Part shown: positions 33,331 to 41,829 of the stretch, piece by piece
How positions within the stretch are numbered: the first letter of the stretch is position 1
How the letters are laid out: each line of letters starts with the position of its first letter
DNA from: Oscillospiraceae bacterium
Lineage (GTDB): Bacteria; Bacillota; Clostridia; Oscillospirales; Ruminococcaceae
Assembly: GCA_024684395.1 (NCBI GenBank)
Contig: JAIKWY010000186.1
Span: 1-48,323 of the forward strand
DNA: 48,323 nucleotides
Direction of reading: 5' to 3'
Made by a program: the position numbers and the translations under genes
Notes under the pieces: model-generated
Databases searched by the model: none
The model's input: only the letters and a program-made list of their open reading frames with translations
Told to the model about the DNA's origin: nothing

Positions 33331-35208
33331 ATGAGCGAAAAGAAGAACAAGAAGAATCCTGATGCCAAAGCCGAGGGCTCTGCTGTCGAGCTTTCCAAAA
33401 AGGCAGAAGCAGCAGCCGATGCCGCTACGGAGACTGCCGAGAAGGCTGCCGATGCAGTGACAGAAACTGCCGAAAAGGCTGCTGATGCTGCGAAGGAGGG
33501 CGAGAACTACTCCGGCATCCTCGGCGACTACACCGAGCCCGAGGAAGAGGAGATCGGCGAGACGCCCAAGCCCGAAGATCCGCCCAAGGAAAAGAAGAAG
33601 GGCGGCAAGAAGGCACTCGTTGCCACCGGCATCGCAGCTTCCGTGGTACTCGTGGGCTGCCTGAGCTGGATCGGTATCCGTGCCATGCAGAAGAACAAGC
33701 CCGTACCGGTGATCTCTTCGGACAACTACACCATCACCAAGGAGCAGCTCTCCTGCTATTATCAGGATACGCTGGACATGTTCCGTGAATACTACGGCGA
33801 AGAAACGCTCCTGTCCTACTACCAGCTCGACCTGAGCAAGCCCCTGAAGGAGCAGGCATACCCGAATAATGACGGTTCGACCTGGTTCGACAACATCATC
33901 GAGGACACCATCTCGACCATCACACAACAGATGCGCTTTGCAGAAGCCGGCAAGGCAGCAGGCTATGAGCTGCCGGAGAAGGACAAGGAGATGCTCGAGG
34001 AGAAGCTCAAGGAAGTGGACCTCTCCAAGTACGGTGAAGGCGTCACGCTCGACGACGTGCGCACCTCGCTGTATCTCCAGGCATACAGTGCTTCGTATTA
34101 CAACTTCTATATCGACAGCCTGACCTTTACCGACGAAGAGGCAGAAGCCTATTATGCTGCCAATACTTCCACCTATAACACCTGCGGTGTGATGGGCTTC
34201 TCCATCAATTACGAGGAGCCGGAGAGCTCTGAGGAAGCATCTGACACAGATGCAGCATCCGCTGAGGAAGCATCCGCTGCCGAGGAGGAGACTTCCGCCG
34301 AGGGTGAGACCTCTGCCGCTGAGGAAGAGACCGCCGCTGAGGGCGAGAGCTCCGCTGCCGAGAGTGAAAGCACTGCCGAAGATGCATCTTCCGAGAGCAG
34401 CGATGAGGAGCTGGACACCCCGATCGCCGAAGAGGATCGTGCCCTGACCAAGGAAGAGGCACTGGCACTTGCCAACGAGCTGAAAGCCTGCAAGGATCCG
34501 GCTGCATTCGAGGCAAAGGTGCGTGACATCCTGAATAAGACTGAGCATCTGACTGATGAGGAGATGGAGTACCGCATCAGCACCATTTCCAACAATGAGT
34601 ACGGCTACACCGAGGGCTCCGAGCTGGGCGAATGGGCATTCAACGGCGGTGCAAAGCCCAATGATACCAAGGTCATCGAGGCGACCGGCGCATATTATGT
34701 ATATATGCTGACAAGCGAACCCGGCAGAAATGAGGACAACGTGATCGATGTGCGTCACATCCTCTTCTCCACCGACCAGCATACCGGCGAAGACGGCGAT
34801 ACGGATGCCGCACTCGAGGAGTGCCGCAAGCTCGCGGCTGACTGCCTTGCAGAGTGGGAAGCCGGCGACAGAACGGAGGACAGCTTCGCAGAGCTTGCCA
34901 CTGCCAAGACCGAGGATACCGGTTCCCAGAGCACCGGCGGTCTCTATTCCAATGTATACCGTGGACAGACCGTCCCGACCTTCAACGACTGGTGCTTCGA
35001 TGCATCCCGTCAGCCTGGTGACACCGGCATCGTGGAGACGACCTACGGCGTACATGTAATGTACTTCGTCAAGGACAACGGTCCGAAGTGGAAGGTCAAC
35101 GTTACCAATACGCTGAAATCTCAGGCATACGAGAACTGGATCACCGATCTCGAAGGGAAGTATGCTGTCAACGTGGATACTGAGGCTGCACACAGCATCA
35201 ACGGCTGA
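33331..35208 (+). CDS. Membrane-anchored parvulin-type peptidyl-prolyl isomerase
   Basis: 625 residues. A cytoplasmic Ala/Glu/Lys-rich N-terminus (1-90), one membrane segment (about 93-114), then an extracytoplasmic SurA/PrsA-like chaperone region, a Ser/Glu/Ala-rich acidic low-complexity insert (about 292-365) and a PpiC domain (about 470-590: 'DVRHILFSTD', 'STGGLYSNVYRGQTVPTFNDW', 'VETTYGVHVMYF'). It should help fold exported proteins. The long cytosolic N-terminus instead of a lipoprotein signal differs from PrsA. Its stop TGA overlaps the nth start. Confidence 0.88.
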   Translation: MSEKKNKKNPDAKAEGSAVELSKKAEAAADAATETAEKAADAVTETAEKAADAAKEGENYSGILGDYTEPEEEEIGETPKPEDPPKEKKKGGKKALVATGIAASVVLVGCLSWIGIRAMQKNKPVPVISSDNYTITKEQLSCYYQDTLDMFREYYGEETLLSYYQLDLSKPLKEQAYPNNDGSTWFDNIIEDTISTITQQMRFAEAGKAAGYELPEKDKEMLEEKLKEVDLSKYGEGVTLDDVRTSLYLQAYSASYYNFYIDSLTFTDEEAEAYYAANTSTYNTCGVMGFSINYEEPESSEEASDTDAASAEEASAAEEETSAEGETSAAEEETAAEGESSAAESESTAEDASSESSDEELDTPIAEEDRALTKEEALALANELKACKDPAAFEAKVRDILNKTEHLTDEEMEYRISTISNNEYGYTEGSELGEWAFNGGAKPNDTKVIEATGAYYVYMLTSEPGRNEDNVIDVRHILFSTDQHTGEDGDTDAALEECRKLAADCLAEWEAGDRTEDSFAELATAKTEDTGSQSTGGLYSNVYRGQTVPTFNDWCFDASRQPGDTGIVETTYGVHVMYFVKDNGPKWKVNVTNTLKSQAYENWITDLEGKYAVNVDTEAAHSING

Positions 35209-35837
35209 TGACCAAGAAAGAACGTGCGCTCGAAGCAGTGCGGGTGCTGGAGGAACGCTATCCGGATGCGATCTGTTCGCTGGAGTATGAAAAACCGTAT
35301 GAGCTGATGATCGCTGTGCGGCTTTCGGCACAGTGTACGGATGCAAGGGTCAACCTCGTCACCCCGCTGCTCTTTGAGCGTTATCCCACGCTGGAAAGCT
35401 TTGCGGAAGCAGATCTTGCGGAGCTCGAAGAGATCGTCAAACCCTGCGGGTTCTACAAGACCAAGGCGCAGAGCATCAAGGCAGCGGCACAGCGGCTCAT
35501 CGAAGTCTACGGCGGCGTGCTGCCGGACACGATGGAAGAGCTGCTGACGCTCCCCGGCATCGGGCGCAAGACAGCCAATCTCCTGCTCGGCGATGTCTAC
35601 GGCAAGCCGGCTGTGGTGGCGGATACGCATTTCATCCGCATCACCGGACGGCTCGGACTGACCAAGCACAAGGAGCCCGAAAAGGTCGAAGCCGACCTGC
35701 GGAAGCTCCTCCCGCCGGAGAAGTCCTCGGATTTCTGCCACAGGGTCGTGCTGTTCGGGCGTGAGATATGCAGCGCCAGAAAGCCGAAATGCAGCGAATG
35801 CCCCCTCTCCGGATGCTGTCCGTCAGCGGGGAAATGA
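35208..35837 (+). CDS. nth: Endonuclease III
   Basis: 209 residues. A DNA glycosylase/AP lyase for oxidised pyrimidines. The helix-hairpin-helix LPGIGRKTAN carries catalytic Lys121, Asp139 sits in ADTHFIR, and the iron-sulphur cluster cysteines are Cys188, 195, 198 and 204 (C-x6-C-x2-C-x5-C). The ATG overlaps the preceding stop as TGATG, so translation is coupled. No terminator follows directly; the gap carries tandem repeats. Confidence 0.97.
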   Translation: MTKKERALEAVRVLEERYPDAICSLEYEKPYELMIAVRLSAQCTDARVNLVTPLLFERYPTLESFAEADLAELEEIVKPCGFYKTKAQSIKAAAQRLIEVYGGVLPDTMEELLTLPGIGRKTANLLLGDVYGKPAVVADTHFIRITGRLGLTKHKEPEKVEADLRKLLPPEKSSDFCHRVVLFGREICSARKPKCSECPLSGCCPSAGK

Positions 35838-35874
35838 GCATTGAGCTGTGGACCTGCGCTCTCCATTTATGCAA

Positions 35875-36179
35875 ATACATAGGCGATGGATGCCGGCTAT
35901 TGACAAAGCAATGGAACGTGTGCGAAGCACACAAGGGGGTTCAGGGGCGCAGCCCCTCCCTGACCGAGCCGTTCGCCGTCATATCGCTGAAATTCAACAC
36001 CTATCATTTGTGCGATACATAGGCGATGGATGCCGGCTATTGACAAAGCAATGGAACGTGTGCGAAGCACACAAGGGGGTTCAGGGGCACAGCCCCTCCC
36101 TGACCGAGCCGTTCACCGTCATATCGCTGAATTTCAACACCTATCGTTTGTGCAATACATAGGCGATGAACGTCGGCTA
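35875..36179 (+). repeat. 140-bp tandem repeat, two full copies and a truncated third
   Basis: Units begin ATACATAGGCGATG at 35875, 36015 and 36155, a period of exactly 140 bp. Copies 1 and 2 are nearly identical, with hairpins GTGTGC-GAA-GCACAC and AGGGGC(G/A)CAGCCCCT. Copy 3 diverges after GGCTATTGACAAAGCA, where it becomes the secA promoter. Short open frames across it show no independent evidence of coding. Confidence 0.9.
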
Positions 36180-36208
36180 TTGACAAAGCAGGCAAAATCA
36201 TATACAAT
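36180..36208 (+). promoter_or_regulatory. Promoter of secA, -35 derived from the tandem repeat
   Basis: TTGACA (36180-36185), 17-bp spacer, TACAAT (36203-36208). The same TTGACAAAGCA occurs in both complete upstream repeat copies, but there the -10 position reads GTGCGA. Confidence 0.82.
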
Positions 36209-36267
36209 AATAGAATAGGCGTATTATGCAGCAAAGCTGCAAATTCAAATAAAGGCGGTAACATGAA

Positions 36268-39009
36268 ATGGGTATTCTGACCTCCATTTTCGGCTCCTAC
36301 AGTGCCAAGGAACTTGCTCGGATCGAACCGATCAAGAAGCAGGTGTTGGCTCTGGAGGAGGAATATAAAGCGCTCTCCGATGCAGAGCTGAAAGAAAAGA
36401 CGTATGAATTCAAGGAACGTCTGGCTGACGGTACCGACACGCTCGATACGCTGCTGCCGGAGGCACTGGCGACCGTGCGTGAAGCGGGCGACCGTGTACT
36501 CGGCAAGCGTGCATTTGAAGTGCAGATCATCGGTGCGATCGTGCTCCATCAGGGTCGTATCGCCGAAATGAAGACCGGTGAAGGTAAGACCCTCGTGGCG
36601 TGTCTCGCTGCCTATGCCAATGCGCTCAGCGGCAAGGGCGTTCACGTTGTCACCGTCAACGACTACCTCGCAAAGACCCAGTCTGAGGAAATGGGCAAGG
36701 TACACCGCTTCCTCGGTCTGACAGTCGGCTGTATCCTGCACGGTCTGACCAATGCGCAGCGCCGTGAGGCTTATGCCTGCGACATCACCTACGGTACGAA
36801 CAATGAGTTCGGTTTCGACTATCTGCGTGACAACATGGTCACTTATAAGAAGGACATGGTTCAGCGTGACCCGAACTTCGCCATCGTCGATGAGGTGGAC
36901 TCCATTCTGATCGACGAAGCAAGAACCCCGCTGATCATCTCCGGTCAGGGCGACAAGTCCACTGACCTGTACAAGCGTGCAGACGTCTTCGCAAAGGGTC
37001 TGAAATCCGTCACTGTGGTGGAGATGGATGACAAGGTAGAGCAGGAAGATGTCAGCGAGGATGCCGATTACATCATCGACGAGAAGGCAAAGACTGCGAC
37101 CATCACCCGTCAGGGCGTGGAGAAGGCAGAGAAGTACTTCGGCGTCGAGAACCTGATGGCACAGGAGAACATGACCCTCCTGCACCACATCAACCAGGCG
37201 CTCAAGGCGAATGGTATCATGAAGAACGACATCGACTATATCGTTGAGGACGGCGAAGTTGTCATCATCGACGAGTTCACCGGCCGTAAGATGCTCGGTC
37301 GCCGTTTCAACGACGGTCTGCATCAGGCGATCGAGGCAAAGGAAGGCGTTGAGGTACAGAAGGAGTCCAAGACCCTGGCGACCATCACCTTCCAGAACTA
37401 CTTCCGTCTGTACCAGAAGCTGTCTGGCATGACCGGTACCGCTATGACCGAGGAAGACGAGTTCAAGGAGATCTACAAGCTCGACGTTATCGCCGTTCCG
37501 ACCAACCGTCCGGTCATCCGTATCGACCATCCGGATCAGGTATACCGCTCCGAGAAGGGCAAGTTCCAGTGCATCATCGACCAGATCGTGGAGTGCCACG
37601 AGAAGGGTCAGCCGGTACTGGTCGGCACCATCTCCATCGAGAAGTCCGAGATCCTGTCTCAGCTCCTGAAGCGCCGTGGCATCAAGCATGAGGTGCTCAA
37701 TGCAAAGTACCATGCCAAGGAAGCAGAGATCGTTGCACAGGCTGGTAAGCTCGGTGCCGTGACCATCGCAACCAACATGGCTGGTCGTGGTACTGACATC
37801 ATCCTCGGCGGCAACGCTGAGTTCAGCGCAAGAGCAGCGCTCCGGAAGCTCGAAAAATATGACGATGCAGTCATCAACGAGGCGATCGGCTTTGCAGATA
37901 CCACCGATGAGGTGATCCTCGAAGCCCGTGCCGAGTACAGAAAGCTGTATGAGAAGTTTGACGCACAGGTCAAGGAAGCAGCCGTGGCTGTCCGTGAGGC
38001 AGGCGGTCTGTTCATCATCGGTACCGAGCGTCATGAGTCCAGACGTATCGACAACCAGCTCCGTGGCCGTTCCGGACGTCAGGGCGACCCGGGCGAGAGC
38101 CGCTTCTTCCTCTCTGTCGAGGACGATCTGATGCGTATCTTCGGCGGCGACCGCATGGAGGTCATGATGCGCTCCCTCGATGTCGAGGAGACACAGCCCA
38201 TCGAGAGCCGCTTCCTGACCAAGATCATTGCTTCTTCCCAGAAGAAGGTCGAGGGCAGAAACTTCTCCATCCGTAAGAATACCCTGAACTACGACGATGT
38301 TATGAACGCACAGCGTGAGATCATCTACAAGCAGCGCCGTCAGGTGCTCGACGGTGAGGATCTGCACGAGTCCATCCTCTCGATGATGGACGAGCTGGTA
38401 GACAACATCGTACCGCAGTACCTCGGCGAGGAGTCCATCCAGGATGACTGGAATCTGGTCGGTCTGCGTGACTACTTCCTCGGCTGGGCGATCGAACAGG
38501 ACGATCTGGTCTACTCCGAGGAGGAGATGCCCAAGCAGACACGCTCCTCCATCAAGACAGACCTCAAGACCAAGATCCGCGCCAAGTATGCTGCCAAGGA
38601 AGAGCAGTACGGCGAGCAGATCATCCGTGAGCTCGAGCGTGTTGTCATGCTCAAGGTCGTGGATACCAAGTGGATGGCACACATCGACGACATGCAGGAG
38701 CTCAAGCGTGGTATCTCCCTGAGAAGCTACGGTCAGAAGAATCCGGTCGTTGAGTATCGTTATGAAGGCTTCGACATGTTCGATGCCATGATCGAGAGCA
38801 TCCGTGAGGATACCGTCCGCACGCTGCTGACCATCCAGATCCAGGGTGCGCAGCCGCCCCAGCGTGAGCAGGTCGCAAAGCCGATGGCACCCAATGCCGG
38901 CAGCCCCGAAGCAAAGGCAGCTGCCAAGAAGGTCGGTCCGAACGATCCCTGTCCGTGCGGCAGCGGCAAGAAGTACAAGCTCTGCTGCGGTCTGAACAAC
39001 AAGAACTAA
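36268..39009 (+). CDS. secA: Preprotein translocase ATPase SecA
   Basis: 913 residues. It drives export of unfolded preproteins through SecYEG. Walker [11 protein letters not shown] (Gly104-Thr108), the DEAD-like [14 protein letters not shown], '[14 protein letters not shown]', '[10 protein letters not shown]' and '[15 protein letters not shown]' are all present. The C-terminus keeps the zinc/SecB-type motif [13 protein letters not shown]. The length is typical. The ribosome site AGGCGG is somewhat distant. A hairpin with a short U-tract separates it from the methyltransferase gene. Confidence 0.98.
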   Translation: MGILTSIFGSYSAKELARIEPIKKQVLALEEEYKALSDAELKEKTYEFKERLADGTDTLDTLLPEALATVREAGDRVLGKRAFEVQIIGAIVLHQGRIAEMKTGEGKTLVACLAAYANALSGKGVHVVTVNDYLAKTQSEEMGKVHRFLGLTVGCILHGLTNAQRREAYACDITYGTNNEFGFDYLRDNMVTYKKDMVQRDPNFAIVDEVDSILIDEARTPLIISGQGDKSTDLYKRADVFAKGLKSVTVVEMDDKVEQEDVSEDADYIIDEKAKTATITRQGVEKAEKYFGVENLMAQENMTLLHHINQALKANGIMKNDIDYIVEDGEVVIIDEFTGRKMLGRRFNDGLHQAIEAKEGVEVQKESKTLATITFQNYFRLYQKLSGMTGTAMTEEDEFKEIYKLDVIAVPTNRPVIRIDHPDQVYRSEKGKFQCIIDQIVECHEKGQPVLVGTISIEKSEILSQLLKRRGIKHEVLNAKYHAKEAEIVAQAGKLGAVTIATNMAGRGTDIILGGNAEFSARAALRKLEKYDDAVINEAIGFADTTDEVILEARAEYRKLYEKFDAQVKEAAVAVREAGGLFIIGTERHESRRIDNQLRGRSGRQGDPGESRFFLSVEDDLMRIFGGDRMEVMMRSLDVEETQPIESRFLTKIIASSQKKVEGRNFSIRKNTLNYDDVMNAQREIIYKQRRQVLDGEDLHESILSMMDELVDNIVPQYLGEESIQDDWNLVGLRDYFLGWAIEQDDLVYSEEEMPKQTRSSIKTDLKTKIRAKYAAKEEQYGEQIIRELERVVMLKVVDTKWMAHIDDMQELKRGISLRSYGQKNPVVEYRYEGFDMFDAMIESIREDTVRTLLTIQIQGAQPPQREQVAKPMAPNAGSPEAKAAAKKVGPNDPCPCGSGKKYKLCCGLNNKN

Positions 39010-39016
39010 CATCGTC

Positions 39017-39046
39017 AGCCCTCTCCGATTGGAGGGGGCTGCTTTT
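39017..39046 (+). terminator. Terminator or attenuating hairpin after secA
   Basis: 10-bp stem AGCCCTCTCC/GGAGGGGGCT, loop GATT, followed by GCTTTTGG. The U-tract is short, so read-through into the next genes is plausible. Confidence 0.65.
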
Positions 39047-39062
39047 GGAACCGGAGGAAACG

Positions 39063-39836
39063 ATGGATTACATGAATTTTGCTGCCTACTATGACAGGCT
39101 GACCTTCAATGTGGAATATGACAAGCGTGCGGCAAAGCTGCACTATCTCATCCGGAAGTACATCCGCACGGAGACAGACGGCACCCTCCTGACCGACCTT
39201 GCCTGCGGGAGCGGTTCGCTGAGTGAGGCGCTGGCAGAGCTCGGCTACGATGTCATCGGCGTGGACAACTCCCCTGCCATGCTCGGTCTTGCGATGGAAA
39301 AGAAGCTCATGAGCGGTCATTCCATCCAGTATCTCTGCCAGGACATGCGGGAGCTCGACATGTTCGGGACGATCGACGTGACCGTCTGTATGCTCGACAG
39401 CCTGAACCACCTCGAAACGCTCGAAGACTGGCAGCAGGTCTTTGATAAAGTATCGCTGTTTGCGCAGCCGGGCGGGCTCTTTCTCTTTGATATGAACACG
39501 CTCTACAAGCACCGTCATGTCCTCGCCGACAAGATCTTCCTGTATGATCTCGAGGATGTATTCTGTGCATGGGAAAATCGCCTGCTGCCGGACAATGCGA
39601 CAGTAGAGGAGCAGCTCACCTTCTTCGAGCCGGCTGACGGCTGCTATTACCGCTCGGATGAACTCATCCGGGAGACTGCCTACCCGGAGGAGACGATCGA
39701 GGCGCTCATTCAGAAGGCAGGGCTGGAGTTTGTGGCAAAATTCGATGCCGACAAGGATCTGGACGATCCGGAGGACCTCTCCCCTGTCACCGACACGACC
39801 GAGCGGATCCTGTATGTGACCCGAAAGCCTTTATAG
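39063..39836 (+). CDS. Class I SAM-dependent methyltransferase
   Basis: 257 residues. The Rossmann motif I LTDLACGSGSLSEALAELG is followed by VIGVDNS and 'CQDMRELD', typical of small-molecule or tRNA methyltransferases related to the 'YDRLT/MNFAAYYD' family often found in Firmicutes. The substrate cannot be read from sequence. GGAGG lies five bases before the ATG; a longer in-frame extension runs back into secA and is rejected. Ten bases separate it from the acetyltransferase gene. Confidence 0.88.
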   Translation: MDYMNFAAYYDRLTFNVEYDKRAAKLHYLIRKYIRTETDGTLLTDLACGSGSLSEALAELGYDVIGVDNSPAMLGLAMEKKLMSGHSIQYLCQDMRELDMFGTIDVTVCMLDSLNHLETLEDWQQVFDKVSLFAQPGGLFLFDMNTLYKHRHVLADKIFLYDLEDVFCAWENRLLPDNATVEEQLTFFEPADGCYYRSDELIRETAYPEETIEALIQKAGLEFVAKFDADKDLDDPEDLSPVTDTTERILYVTRKPL

Positions 39837-39846
39837 GAGGTAACGC

Positions 39847-40317
39847 ATGACCATCAGACGTTTCACGAATGAGGATGCCCCTGCTGCTGCGGCTGTTATC
39901 GCAAAGACTCTGCGCACGACCAACAGCAAGGACTATTCCCCGGACGAGATCGAAGCCGCTGTCCGGAGCCTCAGCCCCGACAAGCTGATCGAACGTGCCG
40001 GCTGGATGCATTTCTATGTGGTATGCGATGCGGAGCAGATCATCGGCTGCGGCGGCATCGGTCCGTACTGGGGCAAGGAGGACGAGAGCAGCCTGTTCAC
40101 CATCTTTGTCCACCCGGACTATCAGGGCAAGGGCATCGGGCGCATGATCATCGGAACGCTCGAACAGGACGAGTTCTTCCTGCGGGCAAAGCGCATCGAG
40201 ATCCCCTCGTCTATCACCGCCGTGGCATTCTACCAGAAGATGGGCTATGACTATAAAAACGGCAAAGCAGAGCCGGATGAGGACAGATATTATCCTCTTG
40301 AAAAATTCCGATCCTGA
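39847..40317 (+). CDS. GNAT-family N-acetyltransferase
   Basis: 156 residues with the GNAT fold. 'GCGGIGPYWG' leads to the acetyl-CoA loop 'IFVHPDYQGKGIGRMII' and the C-terminal 'AVAFYQKMGYDYKNG'. The target amine is unknown. AGGAGG sits six bases ahead of the ATG, directly after the methyltransferase stop, so the two are co-transcribed. Two palindromic repeats follow its stop codon. Confidence 0.9.
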   Translation: MTIRRFTNEDAPAAAAVIAKTLRTTNSKDYSPDEIEAAVRSLSPDKLIERAGWMHFYVVCDAEQIIGCGGIGPYWGKEDESSLFTIFVHPDYQGKGIGRMIIGTLEQDEFFLRAKRIEIPSSITAVAFYQKMGYDYKNGKAEPDEDRYYPLEKFRS

Positions 40318-40319
40318 CC

Positions 40320-40354
40320 TGTATTGTCCCCCCCTTCGGAGGGAAAACAATACA
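40320..40354. repeat. Dispersed palindrome, copy 2 (TGTATTGT...ACAATACA)
   Basis: Hairpin with 8-bp outer arms and a CCCTTCGGAGGG centre, three bases after the acetyltransferase stop. It is directly repeated 45 bp downstream. Confidence 0.75.
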
Positions 40355-40364
40355 TATCCTGACC

Positions 40365-40398
40365 TGTATTGTTCCTCCCTTCGGGGGAAAACAATACA
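40365..40398. repeat. Dispersed palindrome, copy 3 (TGTATTGTT...AACAATACA)
   Basis: Tandem copy of the preceding element, each introduced by ATCCTGACC. It is followed by TAAAATAG and GTTAGCAGCAA, as at the rubrerythrin copy. It lies in the hslO leader. Confidence 0.75.
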
Positions 40399-40453
40399 TA
40401 AAATAGAAGTTTTATGTTAGCAGCAAAACGTAACAGAAAGGGTGTCATATAGA

Positions 40454-41332
40454 ATGAGCATCATCAAACGTGCCATTTCCGCAGACGGCAGCGTCGTTGC
40501 CTCTGCGATCGACTCCACCGACATGGTGGCAATGATCGAACAGTACCACAAGCCCTCCGCCGTGGTGACAGCGGCGCTCGGACGGCTCGCAACGGCTGCG
40601 TCCCTCATGGGCTACGGACAGAAGAACGAGGGCGATCAGCTCACACTGCGCATTGACGGCGACGGGCTCATCGGCAGCATGTACGCTGTTGCAGACAGCT
40701 GGGGCAATGTCAAGTGCTGCGCCGATAACTATATCGCCGAGCTGCCGCTGAATGCCAAGGGTAAGCTCGATGTGGGCGGTGCCATCGGCAACGGCACGCT
40801 CTCGGTCATCAAGGATCTCGGTCTGAAGGAGCCGTATGTCGGCACGATCCCGCTCGTTTCCGGCGAAGTGGCGGAGGATATTGCCACATATTATGCATCG
40901 AGCGAGCAGATCCCGACCGTGCTGAGCCTGGGCGTGCTGGTGGCGCCGGATCTGACGGTGCAGCATGCAGGCGGCCTGTTTCTGCAGCTTCTGCCGTTTG
41001 CGGATGAAGCATGCATCCCGATCCTGGAGAAGAACATCGCTGCCATGCCGCATTTCACCGAGATGCTCAAAGCCGGCAAGACCCCCGAGGACATTGTCCT
41101 GCAGGCGCTTGACGGGCTGGAGCCGAATCTGCTTGACGGCGCAGAAGCGGTCTACCACTGCGACTGCAGCCGGGAGCGCACCTCCCGCATCCTCATCAGC
41201 ATCGGCAGGGAGGAACTGCAGAAACTGGCGGACACCGGCGAAGATATCGAGGTCTGCTGCCATTTCTGTGACAAGAAGTACAAATTCACACCGGAAGAAA
41301 TCTTAGCATTGATGAAGGAGGAACAATCATGA
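40454..41332 (+). CDS. hslO: Hsp33 redox-regulated chaperone
   Basis: 292 residues. It is a holdase switched on when oxidation releases zinc from four cysteines. The zinc site is CDC (Cys236, Cys238) and CHFC (Cys269, Cys272). 'YAVADSWGNVKC' and 'GGLFLQLLPFADE' are typical. The start was set at MSIIKRA by family alignment, with GAAAGGG ahead at a long spacing. The stop overlaps the next start as ATGA. Confidence 0.95.
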   Translation: MSIIKRAISADGSVVASAIDSTDMVAMIEQYHKPSAVVTAALGRLATAASLMGYGQKNEGDQLTLRIDGDGLIGSMYAVADSWGNVKCCADNYIAELPLNAKGKLDVGGAIGNGTLSVIKDLGLKEPYVGTIPLVSGEVAEDIATYYASSEQIPTVLSLGVLVAPDLTVQHAGGLFLQLLPFADEACIPILEKNIAAMPHFTEMLKAGKTPEDIVLQALDGLEPNLLDGAEAVYHCDCSRERTSRILISIGREELQKLADTGEDIEVCCHFCDKKYKFTPEEILALMKEEQS

Positions 41333-41796
41333 TCATCAAAATTAGCGAATGCCTGTTCTCGCCCACGGAGCGCTGTGTCGTGCGGGACGAGATGAAAACC
41401 GAGCTCTACCGTGTTGCCAAAAAATTCCTGAGCAAGGATCAGATCATCCTGACCCCGCAGAAGCAGGAGGCTGCCATCATCCGGAAGCTGAAAAGCAACG
41501 AGTACGCCATCCTCATAAACGGACAGGAGCAGGCGGTCGTCCGGAAGCACTTCGGCAGCAAGTTCGATGTTGACAAGGTGGGCTGGCATGTTGACTGCAG
41601 CTCCTATTCCGACCGCTATCACACGCTTCTGGATGCGCAGAACAACCAGATCGCCGAGATCAACCGCACCAGCGGCGCCAACGGTGACTATGAGCTGAAG
41701 ATCACGGACGGCATAGATCCGTTCCTGCCGATCGCCATTACCGTCGCCATTGATACGATGTCCACTGCCAGCAAGCTGGTCAATTCCCACAGCTAA
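41329..41796 (+). CDS. LURP-one/YxjI-like protein
   Basis: 155 residues. The pattern 'YRVAKKFLSKDQIILT', later 'GDYELKITDGIDPFLPIAITVAID', matches the LURP-one-related (Tubby-like barrel) family, often described as YxjI-like in Firmicutes. The function in bacteria is unclear; membrane or lipid association has been suggested for the fold. The start overlaps the hslO stop by four bases, so it is translationally coupled to Hsp33. Confidence 0.72.
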   Translation: MIIKISECLFSPTERCVVRDEMKTELYRVAKKFLSKDQIILTPQKQEAAIIRKLKSNEYAILINGQEQAVVRKHFGSKFDVDKVGWHVDCSSYSDRYHTLLDAQNNQIAEINRTSGANGDYELKITDGIDPFLPIAITVAIDTMSTASKLVNSHS

Positions 41797-41829
41797 CAAC
41801 AGCCGCATTCCTGAGAGGAGGTAAACAGA

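Noticed and set aside
35875-36179. CRISPR-like repeat array
   Set aside because: Only two full 140-bp units and a partial third, with no spacers and no cas genes.
35848-36218. Short plus-strand frames repeating the same peptide (AIDKAMERVRSTQGG)
   Set aside because: They are translations of the 140-bp tandem repeat, without ribosome sites or conserved protein features.
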